64,000 nucleotides of DNA from Platanthera guangdongensis (lineage: Eukaryota > Streptophyta > Magnoliopsida > Asparagales > Orchidaceae): assembly GCA_039583875.1 (NCBI GenBank), contig CM077166.1:88968564-89032563 (forward strand). The letters run 5' to 3'. Below are positions 44,150 to 56,400 of the stretch, piece after piece. Numbering within the stretch: position 1 is the stretch's first letter; each line of letters begins with the position of its first letter. The position numbers and the translations under genes were made by a program. The notes beneath the pieces were generated by a model. The model ran no database searches. It had not been told where the DNA came from and was given only the letters and a program-made list of their open reading frames with translations.

Positions 44150-44161
44150 GCTCTGATACTA
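44150..44161 (-). other. Primer-binding site, initiator Met tRNA type (D)
   Basis: TAGTATCAGAGC on the minus strand just inside the 5' LTR; one mismatch to the iMet complement. Confidence 0.85.
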
Positions 44162-44881
44162 ATTGAAAGAAAACTGTTGTCGACCTAAATCACCTAGAGG
44201 GGGGTGAATAGGTGGTTTGTGTGTCTTTTGCGGAATAAAAAATAATTAGAGCACTGCACAGAAATATCTACCAATATCACAAACGACACAAGATGTATAG
44301 TGGTTCCCCAACCTTGGGTACATCCACTTTCCCTCACCGATCTAGCAATCAACTAGACTCGGCTACTCCACTATCTCGGATCAAAAACCGATCCTACCCT
44401 CGGAACAAAGTTCCTACAAACTCGATCCAAACAAAACGGATCTACACCTCAGAAGATAACACTTCCTACAAACTCAGAGTGAAAAACTCCTACACTCGGA
44501 GAAGATTTCTCCTACAAGATTAATAAAGAGTTTACAAGAATACAAACAGTAAATCACTCAGATCTGAAGGAAATGGCCAGGATCTTCTTCTTTTCAACTT
44601 TGTAGCACTTTCAGAAATCGGTGAAGAAGTTCTCGGCCTCGATCTGGATCTACTCGCTTTTACAGAAATCGAGAGAGAATATGATCAGTGAAGTCGATCT
44701 CGATCTGTAACTTTTCTTCATAATAATCCTCTGAAAGTAGAAGCTTTGGCCGGAGAAGAAGGCGGCAGCGGCGTCTTCCGTTTCGCGAAAGTCAGAGAGG
44801 AGGCGGCTGAAGAATATTTCTCGAAAAAGAAATTACAAGAAAGCTTTGAGAATACTTAGGGTTTGTCATTTTCGGATAAGA

Positions 44882-44891
44882 CCTTATATAG
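44882..44891 (-). promoter_or_regulatory. TATA-like box, D 5' LTR
   Basis: CTATATAAGG on the minus strand, about 120 bases downstream of the array. Confidence 0.65.
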
Positions 44892-45009
44892 GAGAGACTA
44901 ACGGTCATAATCGGTCATAATGATGTACACGCGGACCAATCATGTCGCGTGATTGAAAAATCTCGTCAGAAAAATGACTTAGAAAAATTTCGGAAAGATT
45001 TGGCCAACT

Positions 45010-45722
45010 ACACGAGTAAGTCAATAACTACTCGAGTAGTTGAATAACTACTCGAGTATATGATGGGAAACATACTCAGGTATGTATAAAAAGACTACTC
45101 GAGTATATAGAGATCAACTACTCGAGTAGGCAGATAGAACTACTCGAGTATATGAAGGGACCTACTCGAGTATATAGATTATCTACTCGAGTACTGGAAG
45201 AGCTACTCGAGTATATTACATAACCTACTCGAGTACAAGAAGTACTACTCGAGTGGAATACTTAGAAAAATTCTGAAGAGGTCTGCTGGCAACTACTCGA
45301 GTATTTGAACTAAACTACTCGAGAGAAAGTAATCTACTCGAGTAGGTGAAAGTTCTACTCGAGTAAAAGACTTAGAAAAATTCTGGAGTAGGGAAATAGC
45401 AAGGTACACGGGTCACACATGAACTACTCGAGTAGGTAAAATGAACTACTCGAGTATGTTTCTATCTACTCGAGTATGTGAGTATACTTACTCGAGTATA
45501 TGACTTAGAGAAATTTAGATGAGAAAAACATTATGGTAATCGGGTATAACGAGTAATCTACTCGAGTATATAAGCATGCTACTCGAGTATATGACTTGGT
45601 CTACTCGAGTAGGTGACTTAGCTACTCGAGTATATGACTATGTCTACTCGAGTACAAGATTCCTTTACTCGAGTAACTTATACCCAGACTACTCGAGTAG
45701 GTAAAAGCTCTACTCGAGTAAA
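45010..45722 (-). repeat. U3 dyad array, D 5' LTR (TACTCGAGTA)
   Basis: About 26 CTCGAG cores counted by eye in 700 bases, most inside ACTACTCGAGTA. Flanks vary (GTATATGA, GTAGGT, GTACAAGA), spacing about 18-35 bases with two larger gaps (45390-45420, 45500-45555). Confidence 0.93.
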
Positions 45723-46048
45723 ACACTTAGAAATTTTCTGATGTTGGAAAAACTGATTCTTCTAGAGTAGCCAACTTCCAATGTCTTTCCCATAGTCCAA
45801 TATCTTGAATATGAAGTGTATCCCAATAGAGAGACCACACATGAGTCAACACCTTGGAATATGTAATGAGGGATTACATTGCACAGCTCCTGTGTTTGGT
45901 GACCCACTGTAGGCTGACATTGGCCTACACTTCCCAGTGAAACTCCTACAAACATATAGCTCAACCCAAGCATCAAAAACAACTTAATTCATCTTAGTTC
46001 CAGGGTGACTTCATCAAATCTGGGTTCATGTGAATGAAATACCCAACA

Positions 46049-46053
46049 GTTGG
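46049..46053. repeat. Target-site duplication GTTGG, right copy (D)
   Basis: One mismatch to GATGG at 34080-34084. Confidence 0.75.
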
Positions 46054-48383
46054 GCAATGACCGTAATAATCCTCCGGGGATCTTGCATTCCACCTTCACC
46101 CTTTGACAGGCCTTGTAGTGCGTAAAAAATATCTGATTTCTCTCTTCATTCCTGGCCAACACATGGTCTTCTGCAGGTCGGCGTACATCTTGGCAATCCC
46201 AGGATGCATTGAATACTGAGAGCAATGTGCCTCTCACAAGATATCTTCACAAATTTTACCGCCTTTGGGAATGGAAAGTCGGCAACGGAGATGAACGAGT
46301 CCATCTTTTAGGGAATACTTGTCAGTAGTCCCATCTTATATTGACTAAAACATCGGGGCCAGAGCAACATCCTTTCTTTGCTCCGCCCAGATTCGGTCCT
46401 GAATATCACAGACTACACTCATCGTGGTAAACTACTCTATATACCCTTCTGAATGGTTTTTATATACTAGGGTAATCTCAATCTCTTCGAGCATCCGATC
46501 TAATTCCATACTCATCAATCGAGACTCAGGGATCGATTCTGGAACCTTCATGCTCAATGCATCAGCTACGAAATTTGCTTTTTTGGTGTGGTAGTTCAAG
46601 GTAAACTCATAATCACATAAAATTTCTAGCCACTGCCACTATTTCAGGTTCAGTTCCTTCTGAGTATGAACGTACTTTAAATTCTTGTGGTCCGAAAAGA
46701 TTTCACAGTGGACGTTGTATAGATAATATCTCCAAACATTCAAAGCGAACACCACTGCTCCCAATTTTAGATCATGTACTGGATCGTTGACTTCATTTTC
46801 ATTCAGCTGTCTCGATGCATAAGCAATCACATGCTCGTGTTACATCAGTACTGCTCCCATCCCTTGATACGATGCATCAGTGTAGACTTGAAATTCTTCC
46901 TTCCCTAATATAAGGGCTAGTATGGGTGCGGTAGTAAGCCTATCCTTCAGTTCTTGGAACACAGCTTCACACTAGGGTGTCCACTCGTATGGACACCTTT
47001 CTTTGTCAAAGTAGTAAGAGGAAGGGTAATCTTTGAGAATCCTTTCACAAAGTTGTGATAATAACCGATATGTCCAAGGAAACTTCGTACATTGACCGAT
47101 GAATTCAAGGGCGACCTTTCCTTCACGGCACGCACTTTGGCTGGATCAATGGCTAGTCCATCCCCACTGATCACATGGACCAAGACAGCAACTTCATGGA
47201 GCCAGAATTCACACTTGATGAACTTGGCAAACAATGCATGGTCTTTTATCTTCTTCAGCACCAAGGTCAGATGTTCGACATGCTCCTCCTCTTATTTGAT
47301 TAGACCTAAATGTCATTGATTAATACAATTACAAAGACATTTATATATGGCTCAAACTCTTTATTCATCAGACACATGAATGCTGAAGGGGCATTTGTGA
47401 GCACAAATGGCATCAAGGTGAACTCGTACAAGCCGTACCTCGAACAAAAGCTGTTTTCTGAATGTCCTCCTCTTGTATCCTCAATTGGTAATACCCCGAG
47501 CACAAATCCAACTTAGAGAACCAATGCGCTCCTACCAATTGATCGAACAACTCGTCGATCTAGGGCAGTGGATAGGTGTTCGACACCGTCCATCGATTGA
47601 GCTCCTGATAATAGATACACAATTGCAACATTCCATCCTTCTTTTTGACAAATAGGACAGGGGATCCCCAAGGTGATGAGCCAGGGCGAACAAACCCTAA
47701 TTCCACCAGTTCTTGCAGCTGAGCTGTAAACTCAGCGAGTTCCTTCGGGGCCATTCGATAATGGGTCCTTGTGATTGGCTTGTCACCCGGTACAAGCTTG
47801 ATTTGAAAATCCATTTCTCTACGTTGTGGTAGTACTGCCAGTTTCTCAGGAAATACCTCGGGAAAATACTGCACCACTCGTATATCCTTCATATCTATTA
47901 TCCTCTCTTTCAATTCAAAACATATCATGCAAACTTCATCCCCCCTCTTGAGGTCTTTCAGGGCCTGAATTGAAGATAATAACAAACGTAGTGCGAATCT
48001 TATACCTTGAAAACAAACGTAGTGCGAATCTTATACCTTGAAAAATGACATCAGTGTCTCCATGTCTCAAGTAAATTCTCTTCTCTGCGTAGTTAATTCT
48101 TAGGTTATGCCAATTCAACCATGCCATCCCCAGAATGTGGTCGATTCTGGCATCCTCAAAACTATGGCAGGGGTATCAAAGTTCTTTCCTCCAAGAAGTA
48201 TCTCCAATTTGCACTTGGCGGTTGCGGTCATCTCAGAGCCATGTGGGATGCATTCTCTCCTAGCAATACCAGAGAAGTATTGCACTCCTTCTAGGTCTTT
48301 AATGAAGTCCACCGACGCAAACAAGTGCGAGGCACCGATATCAAATAATGTATAGGTAGGTTTCCCAACAACCATCACGATGC
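46049..48383 (-). pseudogene. Protease, RT, RNase H and integrase zinc finger, element E
   Basis: Protease with LFDIGASHLFASVDFI near 48330-48283 (active-site Thr now Ile). [22 protein letters not shown] near 47775-47715, [15 protein letters not shown] near 47675-47632, [18 protein letters not shown] near 47415-47360, catalytic FIDDI decayed near 47315 (VLINDI). RNase [11 protein letters not shown] near 46825, [10 protein letters not shown] near 46690. Integrase zinc finger near 46237-46080 (CQRVKVECKIPGG). Many frameshifts and stops. A short duplicated patch occurs near 47988-48040 (AACAAACGTAGTGCGAATCT twice). Confidence 0.88.
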
Positions 48384-48479
48384 CTAGGTACCAATAGCAA
48401 ATACTCAAAGCTAGATTTCTTGTAAATCTTAGGCAACTTAAGGTGAATACTGAAAATGTGTTAATTAACTATTGCATAC
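48384..48479 (-). other. Putative 96-nt intron between gag and protease, element E
   Basis: On the minus strand GATCGCAG^GTATGCAATAG ... GGTACCTAG^GCATCG. Removing it gives a phase-1 join of gag to the protease lead-in, the same position and phase as in B. Confidence 0.55.
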
Positions 48480-48517
48480 CTGCGATCACCTCCTGAAGGT
48501 TCCGTTCCTGCACCATG
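48480..48517 (-). pseudogene. Gag tail of element E
   Basis: A few codons ending in EVIAG before the intron donor; the rest of gag lies beyond F and outside the window. Confidence 0.5.
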
Positions 48518-49974
48518 TGAAAGTGAGGGATAGATAGAATTTACTCTAGAGGGGGGTGAATAGAGTATTAAAAAATTTGTTTATATTTATTGCGGCATTA
48601 AAATATTGATGCATATATGAAAGAGGAAATTGCACATAAAACTATCACAACACAATACAAAAAGAAAACACAAGGCAACCAGATGACATAAGAAATTTTA
48701 TAGTGGTTCCCCAAATCTGGGTACATCCACTCTTCTACCACCCTGGTAGGAATCCACTTAGGTTTTTCATCAGGTTCCCTATCACCACATGATCTGCTTC
48801 AGGTAGATCTAGAAACGCTTCAAGTTTTTGATCAGGTGCCTAAAAAATAATAGGTTTTTGATCAGCTGCCCTATCACCAAGGAGTTCACTTTTGAAAGGA
48901 GTAATAACCCTGTACAAGAGAGGTTAAAGAAAAATAGATGATAGTCTTCTCTTTCTCAAACACAATGAGAATATTATGTGGATTTGATGATGCCAAAGCT
49001 CCCTCTGAGATATTGAGTAGATTCAGGAAGATGGAAGCTTTGTCCAGGGTGTAGGTCTTCAGATTGATGTTGATTTCCAACAAGCTTTCTTAGATCTGTA
49101 GACTGATATTGATTTGAGCTCTCTATAGATTTTTGAATCCTGAGGAAAAGGAGAAGACTAGAGAGAATTGTGTGTTGAAAAAATTCTTCTTCTTTCTTGT
49201 TTTAGCAATGCAAGAGTCCTTGAGAACAAACAAAATTATTTTCTGACTTACTGTCTGACTGATTATTGTTGTACTCTTTCTTTTTTGAGTTCTCTATTTT
49301 AATCAGAATGGCCAACGACATAAATTTGAATTCCCAAGACAGTACTTAATTCTCTGCAAGAATTTAGGAGCCCCAATGGCTAGAATGACTGGCAATCATA
49401 AATGCACTTCCAATGATGTCTTTACAGAATATTCTGTGAATACCATAATTAATGCTTCAAGAAATACAGCTATCAGCCTTGAGAATGTCAGCATTAATTA
49501 TTAGAATATATTTGCCTTAAAATAATTCATCATAACCAAAATAAATACTTCTAACCGATCTGAGAAGAAATGATAACTGAAGGCAGCATAAATCGTAGAG
49601 CTTAGTTCAGAGATCGTCGAACTGAGTTAATAGATCGTCGACCTGAGAACCACTATCGTAGATCTGAGAAAACTGCTGAGAAGCACGAGATCATCGACCT
49701 GAGCTCGTAGATCGTCGAGCTCAGTTCAGAGTAGAGGACTCTGAGATCATCGATGGGAGATCGACGATCGTCGAGCTGAGTTCGACTATAGTCGAACTGA
49801 TATAGATAATCCATAAAATCTTTCTAAATCTAAGTATGAGTCCATTGCAATGCTGGTCCGCACAAACCTGACCTAAAAGGATCTAACTAAGACTAGACAA
49901 GGAGCCAGGCTATACACGGGGTTCAAGACATCCTAAGAGTGAACCTAGCACAAATCCAATCAAGGTTTCCAACA
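48518..49974 (-). repeat. 3' LTR of SIRE-type Copia F (1457 bp)
   Basis: TGAAAGTGAGGG at 48518 to GTTTCCAACA at 49974. The polypurine tract at its right edge shows it is the 3' LTR of a minus-strand element. Resembles the C LTR throughout (CTAGAGGGGGG tract near 48545, TTGGGTACATCC region, TCAGGTGCC repeats). Inserted in gag of E. Confidence 0.92.
49597..49803 (-). repeat. U3 dyad array, F LTR (GATCGTCGA type)
   Basis: About ten copies of AGATCGTCGACCTGAG-like sequence, including the longer dyad GATCGACGATCGTCGAGC near 49760. Same position in the LTR as in C, with the motif shifted from TTCGTCGA to GATCGTCGA. Confidence 0.88.
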
Positions 49975-49990
49975 ATCTCCCCCTATTTGT
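49975..49990 (-). other. Polypurine tract of F
   Basis: ACAAATAGGGGGAGAT on the minus strand before TGTTGGAAAC. Confidence 0.85.
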
Positions 49991-50127
49991 GTGAGGTCAC
50001 TCAAAAATAAAATTGAAAAGAAATAAAAATACAAAGACCATAAATATCTGTAGGGATGAAATAACATCAGCAGATATGTTATAGCAATGCATTGTACGTA
50101 ATCAGTTAAGCATTAAAAAAATACAAA

Positions 50128-53093
50128 CTATAGTTTATCACAGGAAGGACTAGAGGAGGTTTTAGAAAAGATTATCTTTCTGAGTGGATCTGGTATATTC
50201 TCCTTACAAGTCATCACGTCTTGTCCACCAATAGTTGTCTGAGCACTAGTCCTGGGCACAATTACTTCTGGATGCAATGCCATATATTCAGCTGGATTAA
50301 AGACTTTCTTGCAAACTTGGAGTTTGTTCAGGTCCTTTTCTCTGTAGGATGACATGGTGGAAAACCTAGATGGATCTTCTCCTTCTGTTACAGCTTTTCT
50401 TATCTGAGAGAGACCAGTCAGTTCTTGAAGCCTGGCCATCCTAAATTTAGGATCAACTTCCTGTTCAATAGGTGACTGATCATCTTGAGGAGGCAACATT
50501 GTAACTGCTTTGAACTGAGTGGACTGAGCCTGAAATCTTGTTGTGCTGTGTTGTTCATCACTTTGAGAATAGAGAGATCTTGGAGGAGCAACCACACTAT
50601 ACTTTCCTTTGGGCTTGTGAGATTCAACATGTCTTCTGGACTGATAAGCAACTGTCTTCTGAGCCTTGGGAAGAACTTGTTGTTGAGGAGGAGAGAAGGA
50701 GGGGCTCTGATAAATAATTTCCTTTACTTGCTCTGTAGAACTTTGATTTCTATGCTACTGACTGCTTCCTTGGTAATGATATCTGGAAGATCTATCCTGC
50801 CTTTGATATGTTCTAGAGAGAGAGGAAGGCTTGGAAAATGCATTAGAAGCTTAAGGAGCAGCTCCTGAAGCACCAGCAGGAGGAGGAGGAGGAGGACCTC
50901 TTCTAAACTTCTGAGGAGGAGGTGTGTATCTCCTGCTCTTCTTCCTCACTTTATGTTCATTTTTAGATAACCACATCCAACTTTCCATGCCAGGGTATGG
51001 AGTAATCTCTTTCAAGATGTAGTAAGTAGTATCATTAGTATTGCCTGGCATAGAGCAGCATTGGGAAAAGCTTTCTTTTCTTTGACACTTTCTTTTTCAT
51101 AGAATTATCATCCTCTGAATCATCATCCTCATCATCATCAGATGAATCAGGAGGATTGTCATATAGGTCATTTATTTCCTTCAGCTGTTTATCATAAATC
51201 TTTTTAGCAGCATTTTCTTTAGCTTCTTCCTGAATGTCAAGAGCAACAAGATCATCCAGAGAGGGAAGAAGACTATCGTCTATGGAATAGGAAGGTCCAT
51301 GGGGACTTGGGACTAGATCAATATCCATAGAATATATTTCAACAAGAGGAGCACAAGGCTCACAAAGATATATTTAACATGTCTCTAGGGCTAAGGCTAG
51401 ATTTCCTGAAGCCACTAGATCAAGCAGTGCATCAGCAATTAAGAGAGCATCAAGCTCATCCATATCTTCTATAACAAGCATAGGCTCAACATCCATTGGG
51501 GATGGCATATCTGTACAAACTGTAACTGACCGAATAACTATACAAGTTGGAGCTGACTGAATCTGCAAGAGTTGTTTCACAACTAAAGGACTCATGGGTC
51601 TGGTATAACAGACCATGGACTTGGAAGAATTTATCTCAACTGAAGTCCAAACTGATCTAAATATATAGAAAGAATGCAAAAGAAATTGTAAATCAATGGA
51701 GAGATTTATAAATCAGTAACCACTAAAAATGCCAGGGATTGAAACATCAGTGTCCTCATCTAACATAAGCAAATCTGAATAAGGAACTATAGCTGCACAA
51801 AATTTCTGAAAACTTCTTCTTCCTGTACTGCTGGAGGAGACTGAGCTTGAAGTTCTGCTGAGGCTGAACCTGTTGCATCTTCAATGGACATCTCCCCCTG
51901 CCTGGTTTCAGTGATAACTGGAACCAGGCCCCTAGATGAAGAAGGGACAGAGAAAGCAGAAATTGAAGCAGATAGAGAGGCAGAAAGAGAGGAGATAGAT
52001 TGAGCAAGAGGTGAAATAGCCTCTACTATCAAGGATTTAAGAGTTGGAGTGAGGAGTTCCAGAAGATGAGAGAGGAAAGAGGGATCATCATGAAGAAACT
52101 CAGTTGGAGTCTGAGTTGAGACATAATGATGAGAGGGAGGAGGAGTGAAATCAGTCATGATGTCATCCTGAATAGGGGAGTTTCTTGAAGAATTTTATGG
52201 AGAATGTGGTGTTGAGTCTTCAATGTTGATGGGTGAATCATTTTGACGAGAAGGAGATGAGTGAGGTGAGGGTAGGTCAAAATTGGGAAAAGACATGGTA
52301 TGGAGGTTTTGAGGTTCAATAGGGTGAAGGGTAAATGGTGACTGGGTAGGTGAAGAAAGAGGGAAAACTGGGGATGCTGGAGGTGGAGGAGGAGGAACTT
52401 CTTCATTAGGGTGAGGAGTGGCTGTTACAGCCCTTGTGTCCTCAAATATATTGGAGGAAGTTCCAGCCTTATAGGGCTTTTGAATTGACCTCTCCCACTT
52501 CCTAAACAGAGAGGAGTCCAACCTCTTGCTTGCATTGATAGTTATGGTTCTGGAAACTAGTAGCTCTGGAGCTTTCTTCTAAAGGAAGATTCCTAGAATC
52601 CTTCCTAAGCAAACTTCCTTCTTACTATTCTTTCTCTTAATCAAATCAAAGAACAAACTGGCCCAATCTATTGACTTCTTATTAACTAGAGCGGACATAA
52701 CGACAAACTATTACCTATTGATGTTGTCATGGGCCGAATGCTTACCCAGCAGTACTTGCCCACAATATCAATAAGGAACTTAAAACCAACAGATAAATTC
52801 TTCTTTAAGAGCTTAGATGTGATGCCCTCAGCATGACCCATCTCCATTAACATCTTGCTGTCCTGAAATGAAACCGATCATTGAAGAGTCATTTGTTGAA
52901 GAGAGTAAACCCATTCTTTGATCTCAGCAATAGATAGTTTGATCCTTATAGACATGAACTTCATCAGGCCCTGATTATCACATAACTGTAACATTTCTTG
53001 AAAAATAGGATCACTGAGACTGATCGATTCGAAATTAACGTCGAAACCAGTGTCGAACTTCATCACTGAAAGAATCGCCGCAGAAATCACCAT
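50128..53093 (-). pseudogene. Broken extra ORF of Copia F
   Basis: Homologous in position and layout to the D extra ORF. It starts MVISAAILSVMKF (53093) in TTCCATGG. Fragments: FQEMLQLCDNQGLMKFM, then KFLIDIVGKYCWV (near 52790-52750, compare KFLVDVIGKILLC in D) and FFDLIKRKNSKK (near 52660). A Pro/Ser-rich middle follows (EEVPPPPPPASPVFPLSSPT near 52405), then an alanine/serine helical part (SISSLSASLSASISAF) and a C-terminal part ending SPSCDKL at 50128. At least six stops or frameshifts. Function unknown; no membrane segment seen. Confidence 0.75.
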
Positions 53094-53100
53094 GGAAGAT

Positions 53101-53125
53101 CTGTAGACTCAAGAGAGAAGAGATC
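53101..53125 (-). promoter_or_regulatory. 3' splice-site-like sequence before the F extra ORF
   Basis: On the minus strand CTCTTCTCTCTTGAGTCTACAG, ending seven bases before the ATG. Matches the arrangement in D (38003-38030) although the sequences differ. Confidence 0.5.
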
Positions 53126-53229
53126 AAGAGCAAAGGGAAAATAGAATATCAAAGCACGAGACAGAGGTCGAAGAGAAACCTACATATAGGTTTTTGGAAT
53201 ATGAAAAGACGATCTCTGTCTGACGATAA

Positions 53230-53480
53230 AATCAAAAACGTCGATCTTAGGTCAAAGATTTATTTATAAACAAATAATATCTTTGGTCTCTGATCTCAAT
53301 TGGAAATTGATAGTCGAGCATAGCTTGAAGATTAATTTACTGAAGCAAAGTCATCGATCTCTGGTCGACGATTTTTGTCTTCACACAGAGCTGTCATCAA
53401 ACTCATGTCGATGATTTAGCTCAAGATCAGTTCGAAGATCGTCGATCTCCGTTCGACGATTTAGGAACAGATCCAAAAAA
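53230..53480 (-). repeat. Internal motif array of F, between pol and extra ORF
   Basis: About seven GATCGTCGATCTC, GGTCGACGATTT and CGTTCGACGATTT motifs, the same family as the F LTR array. A TATA-like TTTATAAATA (minus, near 53265) lies on the ORF side. Confidence 0.75.
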
Positions 53481-53499
53481 ACCGAATACAAAAATTAAA

Positions 53500-56400
53500 T
53501 TAATCCTTCCCATTGATCATTCCAAGATGATTCAGGAAGAACAGTTGCTTCTTTTCATCAAGGTGTTTGGTGAAAATATCTTCTCCTTGAAAATCAGTGG
53601 AGATAAAGTCTAGATTGATTTTCTTTTTATCTACATTATCTCTAATCAAATGATGTCTTATATCTATATGCTTTGTTTTAGAATGATGCACTGGATTATG
53701 TGCTTTAGATATAGCACTAGTATTATCACAGAAAATGGTGGAATTATTTAGATTGAAACCATAATCTAAGAGTTGGTTTTGTATCCACAAAATCTGTGAA
53801 CAGCAACTACCAGCAGCCATATATTCAGCTTCAACAGTAGATGTTCATACAGAGGTTTGCTTCTTGCAAAATCAGGACACAAGTCTATCACCCAAGAACT
53901 GGTAAGTTCCTGAAGTGTTCTTTCTGTCCACTCTGCATCCAGCATAGTCAGCATCTGAAAATCCAGTCAACTCAAATGCTAACTCTGTTGGATACCAGAG
54001 TTCTAGATTAGGACAACCCTTTATATATCTCAAAATCCTTTTTATAAAAATAAGATTCGATTATTTAGGGTTCACCTGGAACCTTGCACATAAACATGTA
54101 GCAAACATGATATCTGGTATGCTTGCTGTTAGATATAGTAGGGATCCAACAATGGCCCTATACCTGGTCTGATCAACAGGTTTTCCATGTTCATCAGTGT
54201 CTAATACATCATTGTCAGCCATGGGAGTCTTCATAGAAGATACATCAGCCATCCCAAACTTCTTAATAAGTTCATTAGCATATTTAGATTGGGAAATGAA
54301 GATCCATCAGGAGATTGTTTCACTTGGAGACCAAGGAATTAAGATAACTCTCCCATGCTACTCATCTCAAATTTGGAATGCAATAGATTAGAAAATTTCT
54401 TGCACAATTTGGGATCAGTAGAACCAAATATAATATCATCTACATATATTTGTACTAATAAAATTTTATCATGATGCAATTTTGTAAAAAGGGTTTTATC
54501 TACCATGCCTCTTGAAAAACCATGTCGTAAACGAAAGCTGGCTAAGGTCTCAAACCAAGCTCTTGGAGCTTGCTTTAAACCATAGAGAGCCTTATGCAGT
54601 TTGAAAACAAACGTGGGATGAGTTGGAGAAACAAAACGTGGAGGTTGTTCAACATAGACTTCTTCTTTAAGTTCTCCATTTAAGAATGTACTTTTGACAT
54701 CCATCTGATAAACTATGAACTTTTTGAATGCAACATAGGCCAGAAAAATCCTTATAGCTTCTAGCTTGGCAACTGGAGCAAAGGTCTGATCATAGTCAAT
54801 TCGTTCCTCTTCCCTATATCATTGAGCAACAAGCCTAGCCTTGTTCCTCACAATCACACCTTGGGCATCAAGCTTATTCCTGAAAACCCACTTAGTTCCA
54901 ATTACTGGATAGTCTTTAGGCCATGGAACCAAGTCCCAAACTCTACATCTTTCAAATTGATTTAGTTACTCTTGCATTGCAATGATCCAATGGGGATCTT
55001 ACTCAGCATCAGTTATGGATTGAGGCTCAATTTGGGAGAGAAAACAGGCATTCATCACATCATGGTTGAGTGGATGACTTGTTTGTACACATACTGATAT
55101 GTCTCTAATTACTTGGGATCTAGGGTGATCCCTAAGTGTGATAAAATCAGATGGTGGAGTTGGTTTAATAACAACAATTGGAATGAAATCCTCTTGTGGA
55201 ATTACTTCTATTGTTGGAGGAAGTTTAGTTTCTTCCATATTGTCTTCTTCACTGTCTTCATTTGCTTGTGGTGAGGGATGAGATATCATATTCTGGGTGA
55301 GATTTAAGTCATCCAGCTTTTTACATAGACTTGGTACCTGCAAATAATCACTGGTAGAAGCTTCCTTCTCCTTATAAAACATATTAGCTTCATAAAATAT
55401 AACAAGTATAGATTCGTAAATTTTCAAGGATGATTTATTGAGGACCCTATATGCCTTGCTAATTTGGGAATATCCTAGAAAGATTCCCATTGTAGCTTTG
55501 GCTTCAAACTTTCTAAGATAATCTTTGTTGTTATTATGTATATAACTGATACAACCAAAAATTCTAAAGTAGTCTATTTTAGGTTTTTTTCCTTTGAGTA
55601 ATTCATAGGGAGTCTTGCCTTTAAGTTTGTGTATCAAACTTCTATTCAAGACATAATTTGTTGTGCTTACAGCTTCTGCCCAGTAGGATAGAGGCATGTG
55701 AGCATCAGCAAGCAATGTGCATGCAGTTTCAATGAGTGTTCTGTTTTTCCTTTCAATTACACCATTTTGTTGAGGAGTTCTGGGAGTAGAGAAGCAGTGC
55801 CTGATACTTTCCTTCTCACCAAATTCTTGCATAGGAAGAGATTCAAACTCAGTGCCATGATCACTTCTGATCAATGCAACTGGAGTAGAGTACTCAATTT
55901 TATTCATTTTAGAAAGTATGTAAGAACTTTGAAGTTATCAGACTTGTTTCTCAAGAAGAAAATCCAAGAGAACCTAGAGAAGTCATCTACAATTACTAAA
56001 TTATAGAACTTCCCTCCCAGGCTTTGTACAACAATTGGTCCAAAAAGGTCCAAATGAAGCAGATACAAAATCCTAGGTGAATCACTCTTATTAACTAATT
56101 TAAAACTATTTTTAGTTTGCTTGCCTTCTTGACAAGCCTTGTAAAGGCTTTCCTTCTTATAGGGGCAAGAGGGCAATCCTCTAACAAGGTTGTCCCTAGA
56201 TAACCTAACAATGTTTCTAAGATTTACATGTCCTAGCCTTTTATGTCACAATGTATTATTATTGCTAACCTGGTTAAACAAACAGATTTATGAACAAGCA
56301 GAATTAAAATCAACCAAATAGATATTGCCTAACCTAATACCTGATAACACAGCATTACTGTTTAAAGAAATATTGCATTTAGATTATGTAAAACATACCT

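Larger units (their letters stand above)
34085..46048 (-). mobile_element. SIRE-type Copia D, complete, about 12 kb
   Basis: LTRs run TGAAAGAAAACTG...ATACCCAACA on the plus strand. Minus-strand order: 5' LTR 46048-44164, iMet-type primer site, gag, protease, integrase, RT, RNase H, then a spacer with a CTCGAG array, a 783-codon extra ORF, polypurine tract and 3' LTR. Copia order (integrase before RT) plus the extra ORF after pol is the SIRE/Maximus layout. Pol is broken at about eight places; the extra ORF is intact. Confidence 0.95.
44164..46048 (-). repeat. 5' LTR of D (1885 bp)
   Basis: Full-length copy with TGAAAGAAAAC at 44164 and CCCAACA at 46048. TATA-like box 44882-44891. Array 45010-45722. 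A unique block near 45770-45960 lies between array and LTR start (element orientation), with GTAGGAGTTTCACTGGGAAG on the minus strand. Confidence 0.94.

Noticed and set aside
45010..45722. Regularly spaced short palindromes that look like a CRISPR array
   Set aside because: The repeat is only about 10 bases, spacers are short and variable, it lies in both LTRs of a plant retrotransposon, and there are no cas genes.
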